From: Actinokineospora bangkokensis
GTDB taxonomy: Bacteria; Actinomycetota; Actinomycetes; Mycobacteriales; Pseudonocardiaceae
DNA: 64,000 nucleotides
NCBI RefSeq assembly: GCF_001940455.1
Contig: NZ_MKQR01000002.1
Span: 62,001-126,000, forward strand
Reading direction: 5' to 3'
The translations under genes and the position numbers were made by a program. Each line of letters starts with the position of its first letter. Positions within the stretch are counted from its first letter, which is position 1. The notes under the pieces were generated by a model that saw only the letters and a list, made by a program, of their open reading frames with translations, searched no databases and was not told the DNA's origin. Below, piece after piece: positions 1 through 8,443 of the stretch.

Positions 1-2
1 TC

Positions 3-1538
3 GTGCTGGCGGGCGGGCACGCGGCGTTCAACCCCGAGCCGATCGCGGACTTCCTCGACGCCGCGGTGCTCGGCGACGGCGAGGAGGCCGTCGGCGAGAT
101 CACCGACATCATCCGCCGGTGGAAGGCCGAGGGCCGCCCCGGCGGCCGCGACGAGGTGCTGACCAGGCTGGCCGAGACCGGCGGGGTCTACATCCCCCGG
201 TTCTACGACGTCACCTACCGCGCCGACGGCCACATCGAGCGGTATGCGCCCAACCGCGACCGGGTGCCCGCCACCGTCGCCAAGCGCACCACCATGGACC
301 TCGACGCTTGGCCCTACCCCAAGCAGCCGCTGGTCCCGCTGGCCGAGAGCGTGCACGAGCGGATGAGCGTGGAGATCTTCCGCGGCTGCACCCGCGGCTG
401 CCGGTTCTGCCAGGCGGGCATGATCACCCGCCCGGTGCGCGAGCGCTCCATCGACGGCATCGGCGCGATGATCCAGACCGGCCTGGAGAACTCCGGCTTC
501 GAGGAGGTCGGCCTGCTCTCGCTCTCCAGCGCCGACCACTCCGAGATCGGGGAGCTGACCAAGCAGCTCGCCGACCGCTACGAGGGCACCAACACCGGCC
601 TGTCGCTGCCCAGCACCCGGGTCGACGCGTTCAACATCGACCTGGCCAACGAGCTGTCCCGCAACGGCCGCCGGTCCGGGCTGACCTTCGCCCCCGAGGG
701 CGGCAGCGAGCGCATCCGCAAGGTCATCAACAAGATGGTGTCCGAAGAGGACCTGGTGCGCACCGTCTCGGCCGCCTACGCCAACGGCTGGCGGCAGGTG
801 AAGCTGTACTTCATGTGCGGGCTGCCCACCGAGACCGACGACGACGTGCTCCAGATCGCGGAGATGGCCAAGAACGTCATCCGCGCGGGCCGGGCGGCCA
901 GCGGCCGCAAGGACATCCGGGCCACCATCTCCATCGGCGGGTTCGTGCCCAAGCCGCACACCCCGTTCCAGTGGGCCGCCCAGTGCGACCCGGACACCGT
1001 CGACGCCCGGCTGCGCAAGCTGCGCGAGGCGGTCAACTCCGACGCCGACCGCAGCCTGGGCCGCAACATCGGCATGCGCTACCACGACGGCAAGCCGTCG
1101 CTGGTCGAGGGCCTGCTCTCGCGCGGCGACCGGCGGGTCGGGCGGGTCATCGAGGCGGTGTGGCGCGACGGCGGCCGCTTCGACGGCTGGAGCGAGCACT
1201 TCTCCTACGAGCGCTGGACCACCGCCGCGGCCGACCAGCTGGAGCCGCTGGGCGTGTCGCTGGCCTGGTTCACCACCCGCGAGCGCACGGAGGAGGAGGT
1301 CCTGCCCTGGGACCACCTCGACTCCGGCCTCGACAAGGAGTGGCTCTGGGACGACTGGCAGGACGCCGTCGACGAGCGCGAGCAGGACGACTGCCGGTGG
1401 ACGCCGTGCTTCGACTGCGGCGTCTGCCCGGCCATGGGCACCGACATCGAGATCGGCCCCACCGGTCGCAAGCTGCTGCCGATCAGCCCGGTCGGCGTCG
1501 GCTCCCCGGTGCGCAACCCGTCGCTGTCGGGGTCGTGA
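3..1538 (+). CDS. Radical SAM protein, TIGR03960 family (5' end outside window)
   Basis: The gene enters from the left edge; the reading frame is already open at base 3, so the true start and the N-terminal cobalamin-binding-like region are missing. The visible 511 residues carry the radical SAM CxxxCxxC iron-sulfur motif at visible residues 129, 133 and 136 (CTRGCRFC), followed by a TIM-barrel pattern (GLLSLSS, GLTFAPEGGSERIR, KLYFMCGLPTE). The C-terminus has a Cys cluster, CFDCGVCPAMG. In many bacteria this protein is fused to, or sits beside, a DUF2344 protein; that partner is found here at 3590, after two inserted genes. The substrate is unknown. Family assignment is confident, function is not. 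Confidence 0.85.
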   Translation: MLAGGHAAFNPEPIADFLDAAVLGDGEEAVGEITDIIRRWKAEGRPGGRDEVLTRLAETGGVYIPRFYDVTYRADGHIERYAPNRDRVPATVAKRTTMDLDAWPYPKQPLVPLAESVHERMSVEIFRGCTRGCRFCQAGMITRPVRERSIDGIGAMIQTGLENSGFEEVGLLSLSSADHSEIGELTKQLADRYEGTNTGLSLPSTRVDAFNIDLANELSRNGRRSGLTFAPEGGSERIRKVINKMVSEEDLVRTVSAAYANGWRQVKLYFMCGLPTETDDDVLQIAEMAKNVIRAGRAASGRKDIRATISIGGFVPKPHTPFQWAAQCDPDTVDARLRKLREAVNSDADRSLGRNIGMRYHDGKPSLVEGLLSRGDRRVGRVIEAVWRDGGRFDGWSEHFSYERWTTAAADQLEPLGVSLAWFTTRERTEEEVLPWDHLDSGLDKEWLWDDWQDAVDEREQDDCRWTPCFDCGVCPAMGTDIEIGPTGRKLLPISPVGVGSPVRNPSLSGS

Positions 1539-1984
1539 CCGTCCGGCGGGCCACCGGGGCCGACGTCCCGGTGCTCGCCGCGCTGCGCCGCGCCTGGACC
1601 GAGGAGGACCACGGCGCGGCGCCCGCCGACCCCGGCTTCGAGGACGCCTTCGCCGAGTGGTTCGCCGCCGAGGAGCACCAGCGCGCGTTCTGGCTCGCCT
1701 TCGACGGTGACACCGCCGTCGGGTCGATGAACGTGCTGGAGTTCACCCGCATGCCCCGGCCGGGCCAACCCCCGGGGCGCTGGGGCTACATCGCCAACGT
1801 CTACATCGCACCGCAGCACCGCAACGGCGGGATCGGGTCGCGGATGCTCGCCGCCGCCCTCGCCCACGCCGACGAGCGCGGGTACGTGCGCGTGGTGCTG
1901 GCGCCGACCGAGCGGTCGGTGCCGTTCTACGCCCGCCAGGGCTTCGGCGTGGCCGACTCGCTGCTGCTGCGGCTGCCCGGCTGA
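1535..1984 (+). CDS. GNAT family N-acetyltransferase
   Basis: This 149-aa protein fits a single GNAT domain. The acetyl-CoA-binding motif A is visible as RNGGIGSRM at residues 96-104, preceded by the beta strand YIANVYIAP, and the C-terminal FYARQGFGV is the usual motif B. The GTG start overlaps the TGA of the radical SAM gene by four bases (GTGA), so it is probably translationally coupled to it. The acceptor substrate is unknown. It separates the radical SAM gene from its usual DUF2344 partner, together with the opposite-strand subtilase gene. Confidence 0.85.
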   Translation: MTVRRATGADVPVLAALRRAWTEEDHGAAPADPGFEDAFAEWFAAEEHQRAFWLAFDGDTAVGSMNVLEFTRMPRPGQPPGRWGYIANVYIAPQHRNGGIGSRMLAAALAHADERGYVRVVLAPTERSVPFYARQGFGVADSLLLRLPG

Positions 1985-1988
1985 GGCG

Positions 1989-3407
1989 TCAGCTGCTGGA
2001 GGTGGCGGCCAGGGCGTCGACGAGGCCGTGGCCGTAGAAGCTGTTGAACGGCGCGTAGCCCGAGCAGTAGGCGTCCTGCACGCCGGAGCCGTCGAGGTCG
2101 TAGTCGGCGGGGCAGGGCACCGACCCGGCGTCCTCGGTGATCATGCGGGTGAGCTGCTGCGGGGACGCGGTGGGGTGCGCGGAGGCCAGCAGTGCCGCCA
2201 CGCCGGTCGCGTGGGGGGTGGCCATGGAGGTGCCGCAGGCGTCGGCGTAGCCGCCCGGGACGGTGGACAGCACGCACCGGTCCACCCCGTCGCGCTGCTC
2301 GCCGCCGGGGGCGGTGACGTCGATCGCGCCGAGGCCGTAGGAGCTGTAGCCCGCCTTGAGCCCGTCCGGCCCCACCGCGGACACGGTCAGCACCCCGCGC
2401 AGGCCGCCCGGCAGGACCTCGCAGCCGGGGTCCAGGGCGCGCCTGCCGCCGTCGAGGTCGGCGGCCTCGCCGCCGGGGTCGGCCAGGTCGAGCCCGCCGT
2501 TGGTGGCCGCGGCCACGGTCAGCACGCCCTGGTCGGTGGCGTAGTCCACGGCGCGGCGCACCGCCTCGAAGACCACGCGCTCCTCGCCGCGGTCGCAGGT
2601 CAGCTGCCAGGGGTCGACCGAGAAGCTGTCGTTGGCCACCCGCACGCCGTGCTCGACGGCCCACATGACCCCGCAGACCACCGCCTCGGGCAGCACCATG
2701 CCCCGGTCGTCGACGACCTTGATGGCGGCCAGCCGGACCCCGGGGGCCACGCCGGTGACGCCCCTGCCGTCGTCCGCGGCGGCGATGATCCCGGCCACGT
2801 GCGTGCCGTGGGTCGAGGTCGTGGGCGCCCACGCGGCGGGGGAGGGGTCGGCCACGCCGGACAGGCACCCCGCCGACACCGCCGGGTCCACCGCGCCCGC
2901 GAGGTCGGGGTGCGTGGCGTCGATGCCCGAGTCGAGCACCCCGACCAGCACGTCCCTGCTCCCGGTGCTCTCCTCGTGCGCCTGGGGTGCGCCGATGAGG
3001 TCCATGTCCCACTGCTCGCCGGTGCGGTCGGCGGTGGGCACGGGCTCGGCGGGGGTGGGCAGCGGCTCGAGCGCGGGCACCCGACCCAGCGCGGCGTCGG
3101 CGCTGAACGCCCGGTCGCGGCCGATCCGGTCGGCGAAGCGGGAGTCGGCGCTCGTGACGACCGCCACGGCGATCGGGGCGTGGAAGACCAGCGTCGACCC
3201 GCAGGCCAGGGTCACCGCGGTGGCGGCGTCCGGGGCGGGCGTGCCCCGGTCGAACAGCACCAGGTAGCGGGTGGCGGCGGTGTCCTGGGCGCACGGCGCG
3301 CCGTCGTCGGGCAGCGGTGCCGCGGTGGCCGTGACCTGGGCGAACCCGACGACCGCGAGCAGGGCGGCGCCGGCCGCGACCGCTGTGGCGCGGCGGTGCA
3401 GGGGCAC
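1989..3407 (-). CDS. Secreted S8 family serine peptidase (subtilase)
   Basis: A 472-aa subtilisin-like protease. The catalytic triad is readable: Asp159 in VLDSGID, His200 in HGTHVAG, Ser394 in GTSMATP. The N-terminus (residues 1-30) has a basic stretch followed by a hydrophobic segment rich in Ala/Val/Leu, ending near ATAA, which is a Sec-type signal peptide. I chose the GTG at 3407 because a GGAGG lies five bases upstream and the signal peptide begins right there; an in-frame start at 3497 would add 30 unlikely residues. No C-terminal anchor is evident, so the mature enzyme is probably released. It converges on the GNAT gene with four bases between them. Confidence 0.92.
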   Translation of the reverse strand: MPLHRRATAVAAGAALLAVVGFAQVTATAAPLPDDGAPCAQDTAATRYLVLFDRGTPAPDAATAVTLACGSTLVFHAPIAVAVVTSADSRFADRIGRDRAFSADAALGRVPALEPLPTPAEPVPTADRTGEQWDMDLIGAPQAHEESTGSRDVLVGVLDSGIDATHPDLAGAVDPAVSAGCLSGVADPSPAAWAPTTSTHGTHVAGIIAAADDGRGVTGVAPGVRLAAIKVVDDRGMVLPEAVVCGVMWAVEHGVRVANDSFSVDPWQLTCDRGEERVVFEAVRRAVDYATDQGVLTVAAATNGGLDLADPGGEAADLDGGRRALDPGCEVLPGGLRGVLTVSAVGPDGLKAGYSSYGLGAIDVTAPGGEQRDGVDRCVLSTVPGGYADACGTSMATPHATGVAALLASAHPTASPQQLTRMITEDAGSVPCPADYDLDGSGVQDAYCSGYAPFNSFYGHGLVDALAATSSS

Positions 3408-3589
3408 GGCGACCTCCAGTGCTGGTCCGCCGGATCTCCTCGGTGCCGGCTGTCGACTCGCCTGCGGACGGTAATCACGAGCCCGGGGTGGAAACAAGCT
3501 CGCGGGCCGAAGTGCGGCTCCCGGTACGGTGCCACCACGCCGGTGCGCTCACCACCGGAGCAGTGCCCGCACCACCATAAGGAGTAGTC

Positions 3590-4399
3590 CTGAGCCGCAA
3601 GGACCAGCCCAACCCGTCGGCGCCGCCGGTGCAGAAGCTGCGCCTGCGCTACGCCAAGCGCGGTCGGCTCCGCTTCACCTCGCACCGCGACGTGGCCAGG
3701 GCGTTCGAGCGCGCGCTGCGCCGGGCGGGGGTGCCCATGGCCTACTCCCAGGGCTTCAACCCGCACCCGAAGATCTCCTGGATCGGCGCGGCGCCGACCG
3801 GGGTGGCCAGCGAGGCCGAGTACGTCGAGGTCCAGGTGGTCGAGCGGGTCGACCCGGCGGCGCTGGGCCGCGCCCTCGACAGCGCCCTGGCCCCCGGCCT
3901 GGACGTGCTGGAGGTCGTCGAGGCCGGGCCGGGCGCGCTGGCCGAGCGGGTCGAGGCGAGCCGCTGGCGGATCGCGCTGCCCGGCGTCGCCGCGGGCGAG
4001 CTGGCCGCGGCGGTGACCGCGCTGCTGGCCGCCGAGTCGGTCGAGGTGGAGCGGTTGACCAAGGACGGCAGGCGGCTCATCGACGCCCGACCTGCGGTGA
4101 TGTCCGCCGAGGTGATCGACTCCGCGGCGCTGCCCGCGGACTCGCCGGACGCTGTGGGCATCGACATGCCTGGTCCGGGCGACTCGTGTGGGATACTGCT
4201 GGTGGTCGTCCGGCAGACAACACCGGCCGTGCGACCCGACGACGTGCTGAGCGCGCTCCGCGCCGTCGCCGCCCTGGAACCGCCGGTACCCGCGAAGGCG
4301 ACCCGGATGGCCCAGGGGCGGCTTGACGGCGCAGGCGGTCTGTCCGACCCGCTGGCCCCCGACCGGGTGGCGGTGGGAGGGGCGGGCGGGGAGAGCTAG
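3590..4399 (+). CDS. DUF2344 / TIGR03936 radical SAM-associated protein
   Basis: This protein is the usual partner of the TIGR03960 radical SAM protein. The conserved N-terminal core reads KLRLRYAKRGRLRFTSHRD, then GFNPHPKISW. The start is ambiguous. The nearest ordinary start is GTG at 3629 (256 aa) but it has no ribosome-binding site at a sensible distance. An in-frame CTG at 3590 has AAGGAG five bases upstream and would give 269 aa beginning SRKDQPNPSAPP, a typical lead-in for this family. I annotate the CTG start. Its biochemical role is unknown; the neighbouring rne may share its transcript. Confidence 0.8.
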   Translation: MSRKDQPNPSAPPVQKLRLRYAKRGRLRFTSHRDVARAFERALRRAGVPMAYSQGFNPHPKISWIGAAPTGVASEAEYVEVQVVERVDPAALGRALDSALAPGLDVLEVVEAGPGALAERVEASRWRIALPGVAAGELAAAVTALLAAESVEVERLTKDGRRLIDARPAVMSAEVIDSAALPADSPDAVGIDMPGPGDSCGILLVVVRQTTPAVRPDDVLSALRAVAALEPPVPAKATRMAQGRLDGAGGLSDPLAPDRVAVGGAGGES

Positions 4400-4430
4400 A
4401 GCGCCCGAAGCCGCGTCGTCGCAAGACCTG

Positions 4431-4509
4431 CCACCCGCAGGCCGCGCAGGCCCACGTGGGCCTGCCGGTCGGGTGGTGAGGCGAGGATTCCCGCCGCTTC
4501 GCGCGGCGG
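4431..4509 (+). promoter_or_regulatory. Hairpin-rich 5' leader of rne
   Basis: Two strong stems lie in the 175-base gap before rne. The first is nested: an outer 7-bp stem (4431-4437 with 4470-4476) encloses a perfect 20-bp palindrome at 4446-4465. The second is a 7-bp GC stem with a 5-base loop (4491-4497 with 4503-4509). Neither is followed by a T run, so they look less like terminators than leader structure. In Escherichia coli, RNase E controls its own message through 5' hairpins; an analogous role here is inference only. Confidence 0.5.
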
Positions 4510-4574
4510 AAATGACAACTAGGGCCCCTGAGCGGCGGCGTCACACCCGACGCGCCCGGGGGCGGAGGAGCTGC

Positions 4575-7571
4575 ATGTCGGAGAAGTCGAGCCCTGCCGG
4601 GAACACCGGCGGGGGCACAACCACACCCGTTGACGCCGCGCTGGCCGAGCTGCCCGCCAAGGTCAGGGTGCACGCGCTGGCCAAGCTGCTGTCGGTCAGC
4701 AGCAAGGACGTCATCGCCGCGCTCGCCGACCTCGGCGAGACCGTGCGCGGGGCGCAGTCCAGCGTGCCCAAGGAGACCGCGCTGCAGGTCGCCAAGGCGC
4801 TGACCGGGGACGCGCCCTGGGACGCCGAGGGCGGCGCGGACGAGAACCACGTCGAGCCCGAGGTCCTCGACGCCGCGGTGGTCGAGGAGGCGCTGCCCGC
4901 CGAGCCGGTGCGCCGCATCCCGCCGACCCCGGTGTTCGCCTCGGCGTCGCCGCTGTTCCTGCAGCCCGACCCGGTGGCCGCCCGCCCGGCGCGCCCCGAG
5001 GTGGTCGAGGACGAGCCCGAGCCCGAGGCCGAGGCCGCCGAGCAGGTCGACGACCGCGCCGAGGACGACGACGAGGGCGCGGGCGGTCGCCGCCGCAGGC
5101 GCGGCCGCCGCGGCCGGGGCCGGGGCAAGGGCGCCGCCGACGACGCCGAGCAGGGCGACGGCGAGCAGGGCGACGAGGCGGCCGACGAGGCCGAGGCCGA
5201 GGAGCCCGCCCCCGCCCCCACCAGGAGCCGCGGCCGGGGCAGCAAGGCCGACCGGGCCGCCAAGGCCGAGAAGGCCGAACCCGCCAAGGACGAGCAGGCC
5301 GACGCCGAGGACACCGCCGACGCGGACGCCGAGGACGCGTCGTCCCCCGACGCCGGGGACGACGGGGACGCGGGCGGCAGCCGCCGCAGGCGCCGCCGTC
5401 GCCGCCGCAAGGGCGGCGACGACGAGGACGCCTCCACCGACGACCCGCCCAACACCGTCGTCCACGTCCGCGAGGTCCGCGACGAGAAGGCCGAGGCCGC
5501 CAGCGCCCGCGAGGAGGTGCGCGGCGTGCGCGGCTCCACCCGGCTGGAGGCCAAGCGCCAGCGCCGCCGCGACGGCCGCGAGGCGGGCCGCCGCCGCGCC
5601 CCGATCCTGTCCGAGGCGGAGTTCCTGGCCCGCCGCGAGGCCGTGGACCGGGCGATGGTCGTGCGCGAGCACCCCGACCGCACCCAGATCGGCGTGCTCG
5701 AGGACGGCGTGCTCGTCGAGCACTTCGTCACCTCGGCCGGGTCCGGCTCGCTGGTCGGCAACGTCTTCCTCGGCCGCGTGCAGAACGTGCTGCCCAGCAT
5801 GGAGGCCGCCTTCGTCGACATCGGCCGCGGCCGCAACGCCGTGCTCTACGCCGGTGAGGTCGACTGGGACGCCGCGGGCCTCGACGGCAAGGCCCGCAAG
5901 ATCGAGCAGGCGCTGTCCACCGGCGACTCGGTGCTGGTGCAGGTCACCAAGGACCCGGTCGGGCACAAGGGCGCCCGGCTGACCACGCAGATCTCGCTGC
6001 CCGGCCGCTTCCTGGTCTACGTGCCCGGCGGCGGCGCCACCGGCATCTCCCGCAAGCTGCCGGAGAACGAGCGGCGCAGGCTCAAGGACGTCCTCAAGCG
6101 GATCGTCCCCGAGGACGCGGGTGTGATCATCCGCACCGCCTCGGAGGGCATCAGCGAGGAGGAGCTCGGTCGCGACGTGCGCCGCCTGCAGGCGCAGTGG
6201 CAGGTCATCAAGGAGAAGTCCGAGGGCCTCAACGGCACCAAGCGCGCCTCGGCCCCCGCGCTGCTCTACGAGGAGCCCGACCTGCTGGTCAAGGTCGTGC
6301 GCGACCTGTTCACCGAGGACTTCACCTCGCTGGTGGTGCAGGGCGACCGGGCCTGGGAGACCATCGACTCCTACGTCCGGCACGTGGCCCCCGAGCTGCT
6401 GGAGCGGGTGCGCAAGCACACCGGCCCCAAGGACGCCTTCGCCGAGCACCGCATCGACGAGCAGCTGCTCAAGGCGCTCGACCGCAAGGTCTGGCTGCCC
6501 TCGGGCGGCTACCTGGTGATCGACCGCACCGAGGCGATGACGGTCATCGACGTCAACACCGGCAAGTACACCGGGTCCGGCGGCAACCTCGAGGAGACCG
6601 TCACCCGCAACAACCTGGAGTCGGCCGAGGAGATCGTCCGCCAGCTGCGGCTGCGCGACATCGGCGGCATCATCGTGATCGACTTCATCGACATGGTGCT
6701 GGAGTCCAACCGGGACCTGGTGCTGCGCAGGCTCACCGAGTGCCTGGGCCGCGACCGCACCCGCCACCAGGTCGCGGAGGTCACCTCGCTGGGCCTGGTG
6801 CAGATGACCCGCAAGCGGGTCGGCACCGGCCTGCTGGAGGCCTTCAGCCACACCTGCGAGCACTGCAAGGGCCGCGGCGTGCTGGTCTCCACCGAGCCCG
6901 CGACCAAGTCCGGTGGTGGCGGCGGGGGCGGCGGCCAGTCCGGCCAGCAGCAGCCCGCCCAGGACAGCGGCGGCAACGGCCACGGTTCCGGCTCCGGCGG
7001 CAGCAGGCGCAACCGCAAGCGCGGCGAGGACAAGGACCACGGTCCGAAGGACGGCGGCACCGACCACGGCGCCAAGGACTCCGGGACCAAGGACACCGGG
7101 AACAAGGACACCGCGACCAAGGACACCGGCGCCCGCGACGGCGACGAGCAGGCCAAGGACCACGGCGCCAAGGACCACGGCCGCGACGGTGGCGGTCGGG
7201 GTGGCCGCAACGGCCGGGCGGGCGGCTCCAACGGCCACAAGCCCGAGCAGGACCGCGCCGAGCCCACCGCGGGCGACGAGGCCACCAAGGCCGCCGTCCG
7301 CGAGATCCACCGGGCCGCGGCGCGCCCCGCGGGCCCGCCCGAGCCCGCCGCCGCCCCGCCCGTCCAGCGCACCGGCTCCGAGCCGGTCGTCGCGGCCACC
7401 AACGGCCACGGCCCCGCCGAGGCCGGTGCGCGCGAGGACCGGGCCGAGCTGGACCCCCGCACGGCCGCCGTGGTGGCCGAGGAGGAGCCCGTCTCGGTGC
7501 CCGCCGCCCCGCGCAGGCGCACCCGCCGGGCGGCGTCGCGACCCGCCGGTCCGCCGGTGGGCGACAGCTGA
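4575..7571 (+). CDS. rne: Ribonuclease E/G
   Basis: A 998-aa actinobacterial-type RNase E/G, which cleaves single-stranded RNA in mRNA decay and rRNA processing. Residues 1-350 are low-complexity acidic and arginine-rich tracts ([15 protein letters not shown] and an SRRRRRRRRRKGG patch) that probably bind RNA. The S1 domain is at about 370-450 (GNVFLGRVQNVLPSMEAAFVDIG). The catalytic DNase I-like region holds VIDVNTGKYTG near 657 and IIVIDFIDM, and the zinc-link motif CEHCKGRG is near 760. The tail from about 775 is disordered, with repeated KDxG units. ATG at 4575 has GGAGGAG four bases upstream; an in-frame start at 4323 lies inside the previous gene. Confidence 0.96.
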   Translation: MSEKSSPAGNTGGGTTTPVDAALAELPAKVRVHALAKLLSVSSKDVIAALADLGETVRGAQSSVPKETALQVAKALTGDAPWDAEGGADENHVEPEVLDAAVVEEALPAEPVRRIPPTPVFASASPLFLQPDPVAARPARPEVVEDEPEPEAEAAEQVDDRAEDDDEGAGGRRRRRGRRGRGRGKGAADDAEQGDGEQGDEAADEAEAEEPAPAPTRSRGRGSKADRAAKAEKAEPAKDEQADAEDTADADAEDASSPDAGDDGDAGGSRRRRRRRRRKGGDDEDASTDDPPNTVVHVREVRDEKAEAASAREEVRGVRGSTRLEAKRQRRRDGREAGRRRAPILSEAEFLARREAVDRAMVVREHPDRTQIGVLEDGVLVEHFVTSAGSGSLVGNVFLGRVQNVLPSMEAAFVDIGRGRNAVLYAGEVDWDAAGLDGKARKIEQALSTGDSVLVQVTKDPVGHKGARLTTQISLPGRFLVYVPGGGATGISRKLPENERRRLKDVLKRIVPEDAGVIIRTASEGISEEELGRDVRRLQAQWQVIKEKSEGLNGTKRASAPALLYEEPDLLVKVVRDLFTEDFTSLVVQGDRAWETIDSYVRHVAPELLERVRKHTGPKDAFAEHRIDEQLLKALDRKVWLPSGGYLVIDRTEAMTVIDVNTGKYTGSGGNLEETVTRNNLESAEEIVRQLRLRDIGGIIVIDFIDMVLESNRDLVLRRLTECLGRDRTRHQVAEVTSLGLVQMTRKRVGTGLLEAFSHTCEHCKGRGVLVSTEPATKSGGGGGGGGQSGQQQPAQDSGGNGHGSGSGGSRRNRKRGEDKDHGPKDGGTDHGAKDSGTKDTGNKDTATKDTGARDGDEQAKDHGAKDHGRDGGGRGGRNGRAGGSNGHKPEQDRAEPTAGDEATKAAVREIHRAAARPAGPPEPAAAPPVQRTGSEPVVAATNGHGPAEAGAREDRAELDPRTAAVVAEEEPVSVPAAPRRRTRRAASRPAGPPVGDS

Positions 7572-7578
7572 CCGGACC

Positions 7579-7626
7579 GGGGTCGAACCGGGGGAGGGGC
7601 GCGAAACCACCCCCCGGTTTGACCCC
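7579..7626 (+). terminator. Terminator-like hairpin after rne
   Basis: A 15-bp stem with a single G-U pair joins 7579-7593 to 7612-7626, with an 18-base loop, beginning eight bases after the rne stop codon. There is no long T tract, as is common in actinobacteria. It probably separates rne from the rplU-rpmA operon. Confidence 0.7.
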
Positions 7627-7762
7627 GGTTCCGGCCGCAACGTAACCTGGTTCGCGGCCTTCCCATCGGGGGGCTGCGTCATGCGAAACCCGCACCGCGA
7701 ATCCTGTCGTGGTCGAGGGTGCGCAGGACCCCATCGTCGAGTAGCAGGAGACTTCCGTCCCG

Positions 7763-8071
7763 ATGTACGCGATCGTCAAGACCGGCGGCAAGCAGTACAA
7801 GGTGGCTGTTGGCGACGTCGTCGAGGTCGAGAAGCTCGAGGGCACCCCGGGCACCGAGCTCAACCTCGCGGCCGTGCTCGTGGTCGACGGCACTGACGTC
7901 ACCTCCGACGCCGACGCCCTCGCGAAGGTGTCGGTGACCGGCAAGGTGGTCGAGCAGACCAAGGGCCCCAAGATCCGCATCCACAAGTTCAAGAACAAGA
8001 CCGGCTACCACAAGCGGCAGGGTCACCGCCAGAAGCTGACCCGCGTCGAGGTCACCGGCATCTCCAAGTAG
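7763..8071 (+). CDS. rplU: 50S ribosomal protein L21
   Basis: The 102-aa product begins [18 protein letters not shown], the L21 signature, and ends with the basic [11 protein letters not shown] region that contacts 23S rRNA. Length is normal for the family. An AGGAG lies upstream of the ATG. It is followed 12 bases later by rpmA, the near-universal L21-L27 pair. The 130-base leader downstream of the rne terminator contains alternative pairings that could be regulatory. Confidence 0.98.
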   Translation: MYAIVKTGGKQYKVAVGDVVEVEKLEGTPGTELNLAAVLVVDGTDVTSDADALAKVSVTGKVVEQTKGPKIRIHKFKNKTGYHKRQGHRQKLTRVEVTGISK

Positions 8072-8083
8072 AGGGACTGACTC

Positions 8084-8341
8084 ATGGCACACAAGAAGGG
8101 TGCGTCCAGCTCCCGCAACGGGCGTGACTCGAACCCCCAGTACCTCGGTGTGAAGCGGTTCGGTGGCCAGGTCGTCAAGTCCGGCGAGATCCTGATCCGC
8201 CAGCGCGGCACCAAGTTCCACCCGGGCGTCAACGTCGGCCGCGGCAAGGACGACACGCTGTTCGCCCTGGCCGCCGGTGCGGTGCAGTTCGGCGCCAAGC
8301 GCGGTCGCAAGACCGTCAACATCGTCCCGGTCGAGGCCTGA
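8084..8341 (+). CDS. rpmA: 50S ribosomal protein L27
   Basis: The 85-aa product starts [17 protein letters not shown] and contains the conserved [10 protein letters not shown] and RGTKFHPG segments of L27, whose N-terminal tail reaches the peptidyl transferase centre. The tail begins directly with AHKKG, so no N-terminal processing extension of the Firmicutes type is present. It is co-transcribed with rplU and ends at a strong terminator. Confidence 0.98.
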   Translation: MAHKKGASSSRNGRDSNPQYLGVKRFGGQVVKSGEILIRQRGTKFHPGVNVGRGKDDTLFALAAGAVQFGAKRGRKTVNIVPVEA

Positions 8342-8364
8342 GCCAGACCGAGCGCGAGGACCCC

Positions 8365-8408
8365 ACGAGGGGCGGGCTGGGAGCGACTTCCGGCCCGCCC
8401 CTCGTTTT
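8365..8408 (+). terminator. Rho-independent terminator after rpmA
   Basis: A perfect 13-bp GC-rich stem (8365-8377 with 8393-8405) is followed by TTTT, a classic intrinsic terminator. It lies between rpmA and obgE, so obgE depends on read-through or on its own promoter. Confidence 0.9.
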
Positions 8409-8443
8409 GCGTGTGTGGCAAGTCGTGAGAGGAAGTACCGAAG

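Noticed and set aside
4077-7682. 1201-aa minus-strand open frame opposite rne
   Set aside because: It is the antisense shadow of a GC-rich gene, is full of Leu/Val/Gly/Ala repeats without domain structure, and the plus strand clearly encodes RNase E.
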